Origin: Planococcus citri
Lineage: Eukaryota; Arthropoda; Insecta; Hemiptera; Pseudococcidae
NCBI RefSeq assembly: GCF_950023065.1
Contig: NC_088678.1
Coordinates: 12,018,580-12,082,579 of the forward strand
Direction: 5' to 3'
DNA length: 64,000 bases
In this document: one piece after another, positions 1 to 13,800 of the stretch
Position numbering within the stretch: the stretch's first letter is position 1
Layout of the letters: every line of letters starts with the position of its first letter
Notes under the pieces: model-generated
Told to the model about the DNA's origin: nothing
What the model saw: the letters and a program-made list of their open reading frames with translations, nothing else
Database searches by the model: none
Program-made: the position numbers and the translations under genes

Positions 1-3000
1 TCCTCCTGAATGGCAATTAATGTCTAAATAGATGAATGAATTTGCATCTATGATACATCGGAAAAAAATGGTTTAAAATTAAAATCCAAATGACTAAACA
101 TTGTTTTTGCATGAATATACGAAGTATTTAGGATTCACAATCTTGAGGGGCAAAATAGCCCACCAGAGTAAATAAATTGAAAATTATTTTTGAATGTTTT
201 TGCGCAAATATGTGATTCGTAATCTTAAGGGGCAAAGTAGCCAACCAGAGTGAAAAAATTGAAAAACTTTTTTTTTCAAACTTTTTAAATCAAAAAAAAA
301 AAAATATATAAAAAATGGAAAATTCTCATACAAAACAGTTGAAGAAATCCTAACTTTGGTCAGAATTACAGACCTCTACAGAAATTTTATACTTGATTAT
401 AAGCAGATCTTAGCTCTACTTTACAAGCTAAAAAGAGCAAAAATACCCACGTATTATGGGGCAAAATTTAAAAAGCAGCTCTTATAAAGAAAAACTAAAA
501 AAGTTTCTCGAAAGATTTAAACTAAAACCTCTACCACCCACTGGTGAATTATGCATAGATATGCATCTCAATGAAGATCTGATGAATGAGGTATTATTTT
601 ACCTCAATGAAAACAAATGAAAACAAATTGGTTCATATTTCTAAACAGAACTGATACCCTACAATGTGAATTTCATTGAGGAAACTACCAAAAAATTACA
701 CAAAAAATTTAAACAAAAAAAATTACGACATACCAAAATACTAGGTAGATTATGAAAAATGCATGAAAATGATTGAAAAAATTGATAAAAAAACAACAAA
801 TGAAAAAGTTTGCAATTGCGAGCAAATAAATATTTGAGTAAAATAAGATGAAAATCTAACAACAGATTTGGATGAATTAATCCAAGATAATGTGAAAACA
901 AAAGAAATATTTTTGAAAAAATTCTAAAATATTGCAATAATGCCACATTTTTTCCAAATTACATGAAATTACCAATATGTGTGTACTTGCTGAAGTAAAC
1001 AAAAAAATATACCAATCCCAAAGTCTGAAAATATGGAAAGATTGAAGCTCATTTGCTCAGCAACGTATTTATGGTTGATATTTATGGACCAACCCCTACT
1101 GTGGAGATTAATCCAAAACATGAACTCGTCATAAAAGACACATTTTCCTAAAAATATGGGAAGTTACAAAAAACCTATGAATATAAAGGAAAATCTGATT
1201 ATAGACCACAATGATTACATACACGTAACCTCAGATGGGGCACACTCCAAAAAATGGAGATTCTGATGCAATCACCTGAATAGGTATTCATCTCTCACCC
1301 CATTTGTTGCAAAATATGCAATAAGTACACTAAATTAATTGCAATAATTGAAACAAATGAAAATTTTAAAAATATAAGAAAATTGGAAAATTAAAAAATT
1401 GACTCAGACTCAAAATTACACCTGTCCAACTGCCACAGGGGCACAGCAAGTATATTTTCCCAAAATAGGTATTTTTATGGAAAATAACAAACTAGGAAAA
1501 AATACATACCTATTTGAACCAACATATGGTACAAAAAAGTACAGAATGGCTAACATATGCCAACCTACACTGTTTATTAAACAGTTTGAAATACAAAATT
1601 TGAAACAATGAATAAAAAGCGAAAAATGCTAACAATCCCACATAAATACAAAAAATTTAATTGAAATAATACGTGAATTTTTAGAAAAATTTGAAAATAC
1701 ATCTCAAACTGAAACTTCAGTAAAAGTGAAGCTGATATGGAAAAATTCATACAATTAAAATAACAAATTATGTCCAAGGGTCAGAAATAGTGACAAAACA
1801 ACTACTCTCTGCAACTAAAGAAAAACAGAATTTTATAAAAATTATTAAAATATAAAAAACTTCCAAAAAATGAAGAAAATAAGAAACCTGATGAGTTACC
1901 TAAAATACCAAAGATTAAAAGAACCTAAAATAGGAATAATGACCAATCTGTATCCAAAAAAGGAAGAAAAAGAAAGAATTTGAAAACTAAAAAGGGACCC
2001 TACCTTCACAAAAATAATTGAAAAAACAGATCAACAATTACCCTCAACTTTGGGAAACTTGAAATAAAAAATTCATTTCAAAGGAAAATGAGAAAATCAT
2101 CTCAAATCAGAAATGAAAATAAAGTAAACCTATTTCGGAAGTGAAATTACGTAAACCTGCCCACATTGCAGCAAGAAAATTGAGAATGAAATAAATTCTA
2201 AAACAAGGTAGAAAAATGCCATAGAAGTTTTTATGGAAAATACCCAGAGGAAAAAATTCAAAGAAATAATTCAAACTCTGATACAATTTCATCGGAAATG
2301 GAAAATACTTCTAAGTTAAATTCATCTGTTGAAACTGGAGCAAATTTGTCTCAATCAAAACAAAAAAAAATTGATAAAATTAATGAATAAATTCAATAAA
2401 AAATGAATTTGTGACGAAAATAATTTCTGAACTATGGAATCCTCAGAGAAATGATTTCACCTGTTCGAAGTAGAACACTGATCAAATTTCAACTTCTAAA
2501 TTTTATTTAAATTGGAATATAATTAGATCAAGAATTATTTGATGTTACTAAGTACCCAAAAAGTTGCTAATTTTTGCTTCACTGAACAGAAATAGTACAC
2601 TGGGGCACTTTGGTAACCAATGCAGAAATTAAAAATTGAAATTTGACAAAAATTTGTCCATAATCTGTAAAAATCAAATTCGCAAAATATAGCAAAAAAT
2701 CTCACGAAACATTAAACCAACCTTAATGTGTTGATAAATCTTGATAAACAAAATACTTACATCGCAAACCTTGTGTATAAAAAACCTACATAGAAATGCT
2801 CATATGACATGATTGTCATAGAAAGCTAGAAACTGTCTGACTGATTCTAATTATGAATCAAATTCAATTAAGCATTTTATACAATGAAGAATAAAATTGG
2901 GTAAATACCTATAACTACATAAATGTACATATTACGTATACTAGATAAAAACTGAAATAAGTAACCAAATTGTAAATTATTACTTGTATTATGACCACTC

Positions 3001-3400
3001 CCCAAATGCTGAGGCAAGTTTAGAAATATAAAATTGAAAAATTTTGATAAAAAATATATCAATATTTCTCTCATAAAAATTTGAATGACAAAAAATATGA
3101 CAATGTCCACTGGGGCATTTAATAACCAATGGAAAAATCAAAATGTAAAATTTGGCAAAATTTGCCTACAACCTGCAAAAAATTTGAATATTTTCAAAAA
3201 AATTAGCAAAGTTTGACTCGATCTACAAGTATAACAAACCCTATGTAAGAATTACATACTAAATGAGTTGAAAATACATAACAGAGCAAAATGGTATATT
3301 TGGCAACATAGCTAACATAAGAGAAAATGAACAAATCCGAACATGGATGAAAAAATCAAGCATCAACGAAAAAATGATCGTCAACGAATTCTCAGAATTT
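1..3400. other. A-rich decayed sequence without a supportable gene
   Basis: No intact gene is visible. The plus strand is strongly A-rich. Short coding-like stretches near 345-475, 520-620 and 1399-1611 read through 30-70 codons before stops, which would fit a decayed mobile-element ORF, but I recognise no family. Two imperfect direct repeats lie at about 123-190 and 205-267; both contain a GGGGCAAA-TAGCC-ACCAGAGT core. A second direct pair lies near 2598-2705 and 3109-3220; both begin with CACTGGGGCA followed by a diverged AT-rich body. These suggest old tandem or dispersed repeats. Confidence 0.4.
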
Positions 3401-5700
3401 AATATAGCTCGCTCTCTCGCACACTATGCTATCTCCCTCCAACATTTCACTTCTAGAATGTGAAACATCTGCCTCGTGCAGCCCATCGGCGTTTTAGCCG
3501 CCAGACTGGTGCTGATAACTACGGCAAGCCTGATACATGGTAGATTGCTAACCCTGAGGTAGGGAAAGGAGTGAAATACACCTCGAACGAACGTACGAAT
3601 ACAATGTGTTCATTTCAGCTAATTTGCTGAGAATTATTTTGCCTAAAAACGGCATAATACGTACGCATACGACATCAATGCCGAATCCACACCAGCCAAG
3701 GAAGGAGTATGATAAATGGCATCGGATCCCAAGAAGACTATCCAGGCTATGGACATGTACAAAGGATAAGTTGTATCGTATTTTTCAAATTATTTTATTA
3801 ATTTTAAGTTGATTTAATTTTTTAGAAATCTTGTATTGGTAAAATTTTGGCTATTCTGTCACTCAAAATTACATGTTAGGGTAAAAAATGTGGAATTATT
3901 TACATTCTGAATAATTATTTTTGCTACACACTTCGGCAATTTTTATAAAAATGTGACCAAAATTTTAGGGAAAAAACTTAAAAGTAGATAGTAGATATCT
4001 GTGAAGCCTTTAAGTGAAAGTGCAGATATTGAAAAATTGAAAAAAGGGAATACAAGGAAAAGAGCCAGTTGGCATTAATTTAAAAAAAAAAAAAAAAAAA
4101 AAAATACCAATACAAGTACAAAAATTCTCACTCCACAGTCTCAATTTACTATTTCGTAGTTTGAATTTTGACTTTTTGTAGATATTTGTATTGTTAAGGA
4201 GTGAGAAATTAAACTTCAATAATTATAAAATGGTTACAATTTACTCAAAATTACTGCCTAACTAGGCAAACCATTTAATTTTCAATTATTAATTATTATT
4301 TATTTGAATTGCACAGTTTACGTATTTGCAACGGTGTGATGACGTAGAAAGCCAGGGTCAAGATCTCCTGGCTAAGGCAAACGTGCCTCGAAGTGTGTTA
4401 CAACCTCAGCGATGCTACGAACGTTGGAAATTGGAATAGCGACGCAAAATCCCGCTTCTCTCCTGGAAATTACGTGAATTGTTGTGATCTTATTTTTTAT
4501 TACTTTTTAATAGTGAAAGGGTGTAGTTAACCCATTATTTTTCTTGTTTCTTTGTATCGTTTAGTTATTAATTATTTTATTTTATTTTATTTTTAAAATG
4601 AGCTCAATATGAAAGAGAAATATCTACACGTTTGTGAATGGAATTATTTTAACACGTTTTTGATCCTTTTGGATGTTACTTGTAAAATAGAAAAGAGCTC
4701 ATGTTGTTTTTAATGTAAATGTTAGTTTATTATACTGATTAATTTTATGCACTATACTGACTTTATCTCTCCTTGTTGCTATTTTGCAACTAAAACTGTA
4801 ATTTGGCTCATTATGCCATAATTCAATGAACTGACTGCTACGGACTCGCGCTCTCATGTCTCATTTGGATGTGGGGGTACTCAAAATGCTTTTAGGTGAT
4901 CGACGCTTTTTGTGCTAGTTTGCACACACGTTTCTTGTCGCGTAGGTGAGGTGCACCCGCCAGTGCGCGTCATGTTGGTTGTGTTTGTTTGCTACTTGAC
5001 TTTGGTTGGTAGTGGCAGCACAGCTGCTTGGCGTATTGCATGCGGTGTCGCCCTTGCCCATGCAAAGTGGGCCCAAATTTGATTCTGGTTTACTTCACCT
5101 CCATTGTTTCTCACTGCAGAAACCACGGGGGGCAGGTGTACATCCTAAGTAGGATATTGGGACGCTCTGTGGCATATCCCTCTTTTGTTTTACCGTGATT
5201 TCCTCCGGTGGTGAACCAATCTGTGTCAACCACGCTGGGGCATATGTCAGAGGGAGATATATGGCCACAGGGTTACTCGAATTAGAGTATATTATGTACC
5301 CTAATTCGGGTAACACTGAAAAGAGCGTTGGTCAGGGCTTCGTGCCAACTGAGTGGCGCGATGTCCGTTACTGTCTTTTCAATACCCGGAGAGGCAGTCA
5401 GTATTTACGTGTTCTTTATTATTATTCGCGGATCTTCCGAAGTTTAATGTGTTATGTATAAGTTAGATATTAAGTGTTTAAGAGGTTTTACCCTCATCTT
5501 ATTTGTGTCTTTTTATATAATTGTGTTGTGTATGTGAACATCCTGATAAGGGATGAATAAATGTGTAAAAGTACATAGACGTGCATATTTTGTATAATGT
5601 TGTTACCTTTCGCGTATTAGATCACAGGGGTAAGTGTCCTACGGGCTAAATATCACCTAATTATCCGCCTAAGGCATAAGAATATTATAACAGCGGAAGA
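3400..5700. other. GC-richer islands, possible retroelement or LTR remnant
   Basis: Base composition rises at about 3410-3790, 4310-4480 and 4830-5460. A short ORF starts with ATG at 3716 and ends after 17 codons. A second open stretch at about 4317-4437 ends in TAG and reads like real protein, but neither matches a family I know. An AATAAA lies near 5556. The segment could be a gene fragment or an LTR remnant; I found no clear terminal repeats, primer site or target duplication. A poly(A) tract sits at 4081-4102. Confidence 0.25.
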
Positions 5701-6099
5701 AGTTTTTATGGGAGGGAAGATGAGGGATGAGATAATGAGCACTTCTTATTAGAAATGTATATTTCAGATAGTTTTTCTAGAAAAAAAATTGCTCTGATCA
5801 GAGAAATATCTCAACTAGTGGTTTTTTTTTGAACTGGACAGAGCCAAATAGGTAGAGGTACTCGTAAGAAGAAAATGCCAAATACATCATCAGATAACTT
5901 TTCAGGTGATATAATTATATGGTGCATTTTTTATTTTTGGTGATTTTTGAAAATTTAATTTGAGTCAAAAATAAGCGAAAAAAATCACAATTTTATCAAA
6001 TTAACCTAAAAGGCTGAAATTTGGCATTTAAGTATGTAGCGTGCCCTATTTTCACCCCCCCTCCCCCTTGAATTGATTGGGAAACTGTTTTAAACGATT

Positions 6100-9000
6100 C
6101 TGAGCAATTCTGGAGCTTTTAACAGATTTTGAAAGTTGATCAAATTTTGCCATATTCTCTTTCACTGGATTAAATTTCATAAAGATTCAGTCCTTCTCGA
6201 ATAATTTTTTGTCTATCGGGAGAAAAAATCGTTCGCGAACGAATTGAGCTCAGTTTTTTTATGATAGGATAGAAACAGCCAAAATTTTGTCTTTTCCTTT
6301 ATATTTCATTTGAACTTTTAAGTGATTCATTCGTTCACGAACAATTTTTCTCCTTTCGAGCAAATCATTCGCGAACGAATTGAGTTCGGTTCCTTATGGC
6401 AGGATTAAAATGATCAAGTTTCGTGAAGTCATCTATACACAATTTGATTTTTCAGTGATTCATTCGTTCGCGAACGATTTTTTTTCCACGGAGAAAGTCG
6501 TTCGCGAACGAATTGAGCCCAGTTTTTTATGATGGGATAGAAAAAGCCAAAATGTTGTCTTTTCCTCTACATTTAATTTGAATTTTCAGTGATTCATTCG
6601 TTCTCGAACGATTTTGCTCCTTTTGAGCAAATCATTCGCGAACGAATTGTGTTCAGTTCTTCATGACAGCCTGGCAGGATTAAAATTGTCAAGTTTCGTC
6701 AAATCATCCACACACAATTTGATTTTTCAGTGATTCATTCGTTCGCAAACGGTTATTTTTTATGGAGCAAATCGTTCACAAACGAATTGAGCCCAGTTTT
6801 TCATGATGGGATAGAAACAGCCAAAATTTTGTCTTTTCCTCTATTATTGATTTTAAATTAAATTTTCAACTGATTCATTCGTTCACGAACGATTTTTCTC
6901 CTTTTGAGCAAATCATTCGCGAACGAATTGTGTTCAGTTCTTCATGGCAGGATTAAAATTGTCAAGTTTTGTCAAATCATTCACACACAATTTGATTTTT
7001 CAGTGATTCTTTCGTTCGCAAACGGTTATTTTTTATGGAGCAAATCGTTCACGAACAAATTGAGGCCAGTTTTTTATGATAGGATAGAAACAGCCACAAT
7101 TTATTCTTTTCCTTTATATTTAATTTGAATTTTCAGTGATTCATTCGTTCACGAACGATTTTTCTCCTTTCGAGTAAATCATTCGCGAACGAATTGAGTT
7201 CAGTTCTTCGTGCCAGGATTAAAATTGTCAAATTTCGTCGAGTCATCTGTAACCAATTTGATTTTTCAGTGATTCATTCGTTCGCAAATGGTTATTTTTC
7301 ATAGAGCAAATCGTTCACGAACGAATTGAGCCCAGTTTTTCATGATGGGATAGAAACAGCCAAAATTTTGTCTTTTCCTCTATTTCTATTATTGATTTTA
7401 AATTAAATTTTCAACTGATTCATTCGTTCACGAACGATTTTTCTCCTTTTGAGCAAATCATTCGCGAACGAATTTGGTTCAGTTCTTCATGACAGGATTG
7501 AAATTGTCAAGTTTAGTCGTGTCATCTTTACCCAATTTGATTTGATTTTTCAATGAATCATTCGTTCGCGAACGATTTTTTTCAATTTTCATGGAGCAAA
7601 TAGTTCACGAACGAGTCGTTCAGAATTTTCATCAATAGGTAGACTATAATGTAGAATGGTTCGTTTTGTCTCGTTGGGTCTGTTTCTATTTTCAAGTGAT
7701 TCAGTCGTTCTTAAACGGTTCATCATTCATTCGTTCAATCATTCATTATCAATTTTTCGCCTCAGATCAAGTCGTTCGTGAACGAATTATCGTCAATTCT
7801 TATTAATGGTTTTCAAATGTTCAAATTCCATCATGTTTACTCTCACTGGATTTGATTCAATAGCGATTCAGTTGTTTTCAAATGATTCTTCGAATCTGAA
7901 CAAATCGTTCGCGAACGAATTGAGTCAAACTTTCGATAGTAGGATGAAAACCGCCGAAGTTTCGCCATGTCATTTATATCTGACTTGATTTTTTCAGTGA
8001 TTCATTCGTTCGCAAACAATTTTGCTCACTTGATGAATCGTTCGTGAACGAAATTCAAATTTTTATATTGGTAATTGAAAAGTAAGTAGGTATTTTATTT
8101 AGTCTTGCCATGTATATTTCTATTCCCAAGTGATTCAGTCGTTCTCCAATCATTCATCGTTCCAGAGCGAATCTTTTTGATGATTCATTCGTTCAAAATT
8201 AATTTTCGTTTGTGATCAAGTCAAGTCATTCGTGAACGAGTCATCTTCGATTTCATTCTCATCCATGGATTCGAAAAATTCAAATTATGCCATGTTCTTT
8301 TCTGCTGAATTTGATTCAAAAAGGTGATTCAGTCGTTCTCGAACGGTTTGTCAATACTGAGCAAATCGTTCGCGAACGAATTTAGGTGAATTTTTTAATA
8401 AAACAATCAAAACCGTATAGAGTTTTATTATGCCATGTACAACTAACTAGTAAGTTAATTTTCCAGTGATTCATTCGTTCGCGAACGATTTTCCTCCTCT
8501 GAACGAATCGTTCGCGAACAAATCATTCACAAATTTATTTGTTAAGAGGTTGATGAATATTTCAATATTTAATATCTCGTGTAGAATTTGATTTGAAAGT
8601 GATTCAGTCGTTCTCGAACGGTTTATCAATACTGAGCTAATTGTTCGCGAACGAATTAAGAGCGGTTTGTGATAAAAGAATCAAAACTGTCTAGTTTTAT
8701 TATGTCATGTATAACAAAGTTGATTTTTCAGTGATTCATTCGTTCGCGAACGATTCCCCTCCTCTGAGCAAATCGTTCGCGAACGAATAATTCACAAATT
8801 CGTTTGTTAGGAGGTTGATGAATGTTTCAATTTAATATCTTGTGTCGAATTTGATTTGCAAGTGATTCAGTCGTTCTTGAATGGTTTGTCAATGCTGAGC
8901 AAATCGTTCGAGAACAAATTTAGGTGAGTTTTTTAATTAATGAATCAAAACTGCCCAGTTTTATTATGTAATGTATAAGTGAGTTGATTTTTCAGTGATT

Positions 9001-10333
9001 CATTCGTTCGCGAACGATTCCCCTCCTCTGAGCAAGTCGTTCGCGAACGAATCGTTCACAAATTTTTTGTTAGGAGAATATGAATGTTTCGATTTGATAT
9101 CATGTGTCAAATTTGATTTACAAATGATTCAGTCGTTCTCGAATGGTTTGTCAGTGCTGAGCAAATCGTTCGCGAACGAATTTAGGTCAGTTTTTTGATA
9201 AAAGAATTAAAACTGTCTAGTTATATCATGTCATGTATAACCAAGTTGATTTTTCAGTGATTCATTCGTTATTCGCGGACGATTTTTTTCATCTGAGCAA
9301 ATCGTTCGCGAACGAATCATTCGCAAATTTATTTTTCTGGAGGTTGATGAATGTTTCGATTCAATATCTAATATCTTGTGTCTAATTTGATTTTCAAGTG
9401 ATTCAGTCGTTCTCGAATGGTTTGTCAGTGCTGAGCAAATCGTTCGCGAACGAATTTAAGTGAGTTTTTTAAAAAACGAAAAAAATTAAAACTGTCTAGT
9501 TTTATTGTGTCATGTCATGTATAACTAAGTTGATTTTTCAGTGATTCATTCGTTCGTGAACGATTTTCCTCCTCTGAGCAAATCGTTCGCGAACGTATCA
9601 TTCACAAATTTATATTTTGTTAGGATGTTGATGAATGTTTCGATTTAATAACTATCTTGTGTGTCCAATTTGATTTCTCAGTGGTTCAGTCGTTCTCGAA
9701 TGATTCATATTTTCTGCGTGAATCGTTTTCAAACGAATCAATTCCAACTTTTTTTGATACAATAATAGATATTTTGTAATTTAAAATTAATATTTTTTCA
9801 TCTAGTTTGATTGATTGAGTCGTTCATTGGTGAACGATTTTTTTACCTTTGGGTAAATCGTTCAAGAACGAATCATCTTCAGTTCTTATTGATGAATTTG
9901 AAGAAGTCAAATTTGGCCATGTTCTGTTTTTTCTTCGTTGAATTTGATGAATTTGATTCAATTGTGCTTGTGAATCAGTCGTTTTCGAACGATTTGTCAG
10001 TTCTGAACAAATCATTCGTCAAGGAATCGAATCTAATTTTTGATGATACCTAAGTATATTGGATTGAAATGGTCAAGTTTCTTCATACAATGTATACCCA
10101 ATTTGATTTTTCAGTGATTTGTTCATTCGCCAATAATTTTTCCCCCTGAACAAAATATCGTTCTCGAACGAACCATTCAAAATTTTTATTATGTGATTTT
10201 GATTTTTTTTTTTTAGTGATTCAGTCGTTTTCGAATGATTCGTCATTTTTGAACAACTCGTTTGCGAACGAATCTTCTCAAATTTTTACTGATAGATTTT
10301 TTTATGGCAAGTTTTATGGTATAATCTTTACCT
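6100..10333. repeat. Satellite array of paired TCGTTCGCGAACGA palindromes
   Basis: About 4.2 kb of tandem repeat. Each monomer of roughly 134-141 bp holds two copies of a palindromic box (perfect 14-bp core TCGTTCGCGAACGA, often with point variants), followed by an AT-rich spacer. The two box centres are 33-34 bp apart in the units I measured (6470/6504, 8481/8514, 9010/9043). In the right half adjacent monomers form a higher-order dimer with steps of 262-283 bp (markers at 8340, 8615, 8878, 9140, 9414, 9697). Short ORFs here only reflect the repeat. Spacers have diverged more than the boxes. The array is cut at 10333 by a retrotransposon; a few repeat-like bases resume at 15528. Confidence 0.9.
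10319..10333. repeat. Left target-site duplication of the R1-like element
   Basis: The 15-bp word GTATAATCTTTACCT occurs here and again at 15513-15527, exactly flanking the retrotransposon. The last T could belong to the poly(A) tail. The flanks beyond both copies belong to the satellite. Confidence 0.92.
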
Positions 10334-10846
10334 TTTTTTTTTTTTTTTTTTTTTTTGGCTCACCAAGGAATCTGCACCTAACTTACAACTTGTTGCTATG
10401 TTTTATCAGATTTCCCCGGATCACTGCCCTTAAACCTACTTTAACAATTTTTAACTTAAGCTCTTCTTCTTATAAAACAATATTTCTTTTAACTCCTTAT
10501 GGTAACAGAAAAAATTTCTAACAACTAAATTTGGTCAACTCCTTGTCGTGGGTGGGTTCGTCCTTGGTTCGGGTTTCGTTGTCATCTTTGGTGGTTTTCG
10601 TCATAGCCGGTGGTTTTGGTGTTGTCTTCTTCGGTGGTATCTGGTCTCCTTCGGGAATTCGATTTTTGACTGCAGCTGGAGCTCTGGCACTGACTGGTCT
10701 GGAACTGAAACAGGTTCGTCGTTTGTTGGCTTCGTCGCTGGCTTTATCGGTCGTCGTTAGCGTTGGCGCTGTCCTTGGTACGTGTATGTAGGGGCGTCTA
10801 CGCTCTGACTCACTACTAGCTAGCTCCTGCTGCGTTCGGATTCTTG

Positions 10847-13800
10847 TCAAGACAGTGCCGCCCCGGAGGCGGTCCGACACGGCTTCACGGACAGCGCTTT
10901 CTTGGCGAAGGTTGCGAACGGCTTGCCTCCAAAGAGTAGCAAGTCCGGCCACGGGCACGGCCAGCCCGGAAGGTCAAGAGATTCCCTGAGATTGGCTCTG
11001 GCAGCCAAGCGTTCAGGGTGACTACAGGTCCATACCACGTGTCTGACATCCTCGGTCTCGTTGATGCTGCAATTTGCACATTTTCCTTTCGTCTTCTTCC
11101 TCCAGCTGAGGTAGGACCCGAGGTCGCCATGACCGGTCAGGAGCTGGGTAACATAGGTGTTCACCACCAGCCCCTGCTGTAGTCTTGCCTTCACATCAGG
11201 AATGAAGTCCCTGGTGAGCTTGGCAGTCTCTGACTCTATCGTTTCTTCTTCAGTGGTCCCGTCTTCTCGATGTTTCGTTATCTTCTTCTTGTTGGTGCGT
11301 CGTTCTTCTGTCCATTCTAGCTGCCACCTCTCCACTGCCTCGTCTATCAGGACTTTCTTCCTTTCCCGACGGGCCGCCGCAGTGGGCAACTGGTGGCTCT
11401 CAATGACATACTTCCTTCGCCAAGAGATTTCTAAGTCCAGCGGCATTGATCCGCTAATTGCCCAGAGGGCCTCGTAGGATACGCTCTGGTATGCTCCGGT
11501 GACCGAGATGAGTACTTTTCTCTGAGATGATCGAAGCTTCTCTCGGTCCTTCGGTCCTACTGTTTCTGGCCAAGTAGACGGCGCGTAGGTTACAATTGGC
11601 AAGTATACAGAGGTGTAGAGTTTCTGCAACTGCACAGTCTTGAAACCCCACTCTTTGCCCGCAGCTCTTCTTATCCTGACAAAGATTGCGTCCGCTTTTC
11701 CAGTGACAAACTGTACGTGTGCGTTCATCGTACCTGTTGCTGAGATGATTCTTCCCAAACACCGTACAGTATCCTCAAAATTGACTCTAATTCCTGCCAA
11801 TTCTGCAATAGGCATCGGGGGGTTAACATCTCCTGAGAGTGTCAACAGCTGACATTTTTCGGCGGCCAACTTCATCTTTGATCTTCTTGCCCAGTCGTTG
11901 ATCAGCCCGGTGATGATGGTAATTTTCTCTTGTAGCTGCCTTTTGGAATTCGCCCCGATGGTCACTGTAGCGTCATCCGCAAACGCCGTCCACTCACAGC
12001 CCTCTGGCAATTCAAGCCGGAGAAGCTCATCAAAAATGATGTTCCATAGGATTGGTCCAAGTACCGATCCCTGGGGGCATCCGCCGGTCACTTCTCTGGA
12101 GAATTCCTTGCTTTCCCCTTTCATTTTCACCGTTCTTTCTTCCAGGTAGTTCATTAGCATTCGCAGAGTGTCAGGCTGGACACCGTTCTTCTGCAAACAC
12201 ACCAGGATCAGAGGCCACCAGGCCCGATCGAACGCTCCTTTAATGTCTAGGAACAAGCCGACAACGTACTTCCATACGCCTTCCGTTCTCCTACTTAAGA
12301 CTCTGTTTATGGCCTGAGCCGTACTTCTTCCCTTGGTGAAGCAGAACTGCCAAGGGGAAAGCTTATGTCCAACTTCGTCTCGGAGTCTTTCTGCTAGGCA
12401 TCTTTCTAACAGCTTACCGAAATTGTCTAGTAGGCAGATGGGTCGAATCTTCGAAGTGTCCGATGGAACGGTATCTGGTGATTTCGGTATTGGCACCAGG
12501 ATGGCCTGTTTCCAGCTTCTTGGGAACTCGCCCTCTGATAATGCCGTGTTGAAGACGTCGAGGATGGTGTCACCAATGGCGCTCCACCCCTCGATAATCA
12601 TTTCATTCATTATCCGATCCGGTCCGGGGGCTTTGCCCCTCTTTAGCTTCTTAACTTGCTTCTCAATTTCTGCCCGGGTAAATGGGCGAATATCCTCTTC
12701 GCTGATGGTCGAGTTTCGGATTTCTTGAGCTTCGGTTCTTATTGCTCGATGAGATTCTTCATCAGTAGCTTCGTCATCGTTGGGAATCTTATCCTCTATG
12801 ATTTGAGACATCGCCTCCACCAGCGAGTCTGTGTACGTTCCATCCGGGCGTCTGAGACTAGCTTGTATCATTCTTCTCCTTCCATCGTTCTTTATCAGGC
12901 TATAAACCACGCCCCATGGCTCGGTTTCGCTGCTGTTAGCCTGCCTGAATCTTTCCCAGCTATCCTGCTTTGAGTCTGATATTCCCCTCGAGTACTTGGT
13001 CGAAGCCGCCTTGTACCATCTGAGGTATTCCAACTTCTCGGACTCAGAAAGGTTGCTTCGCTTTTTATTGCGTTGCAGCTCCCTTCTAGCCCTGGTCTTC
13101 TCGGATTTCAAATTCGCCAACCGGCCATTCCACCATCTGACTTTTGTTGACTTCTTGGAACCCTTGGGGATTGAAACATCAGCAGCCCCAATGATGTGAG
13201 TTGGTCCCGGTATTCATCCCACCGAGCCCACTTGGTTTTATATCCGGTGTGATCTTGGTTTTCCAGTACAGGCCGTTCTAGGGTCAACTCGAATATGATC
13301 AGTCTGTGATCGCTGCTGATCTGATCTGGTAGTACCATCCAGCCAGTAAGTCGATTTGCCAGATTTTTGGTTGACAAAGTCAGATCGATGTTAGAGCCGC
13401 CTTGCTCATTTTCCGAGGTTTTCGGATTTCCAGGTTCGTTTATAATTACCAAGTCGTTTCGCTGTATGAATCGTTCGAGTTCACGTCCTTTTGGGTCGGT
13501 CCTGGGGTTATCCCATAGGGTCGATTTCGCGTTTGAGTCCATTCCAATGACAACTCTGGCCCCTGGATCAAGTCCATCGAGTATTGCTTGGACTTTATCT
13601 AGGTACGTTTTGACTGGATCACGAAGTTGGCAGTATACGCTGATCGCATACACATGCTCATTCTTAGTCTCGACTCGAGCCACTGTAACGTGACTTTCCA
13701 TCCATTGAGTAGTCATGACCGCATCAACTGATTGTCCGCCAATAGCTATTGCCGCCATGGGGACATCGTTTGTCCCATTAAGTACCTGATTTCGCCCAAG

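Noticed and set aside
4390..5695. A solo LTR starting TGTTACAACC and ending TTATAACA
   Set aside because: Flanking bases do not form a target duplication and no second copy or primer-binding site is visible.
8995..10053. Several 60-80 codon ORFs with a shared FSND..LNKSFANE pattern, resembling a repeat protein family
   Set aside because: They are the satellite translated; the repeated peptide mirrors the palindromic DNA box and the ORFs are broken between units.
11157..12973. Several plus-strand ORFs over 80 codons inside the retrotransposon
   Set aside because: Antisense shadows of ORF2, which has full motif support.
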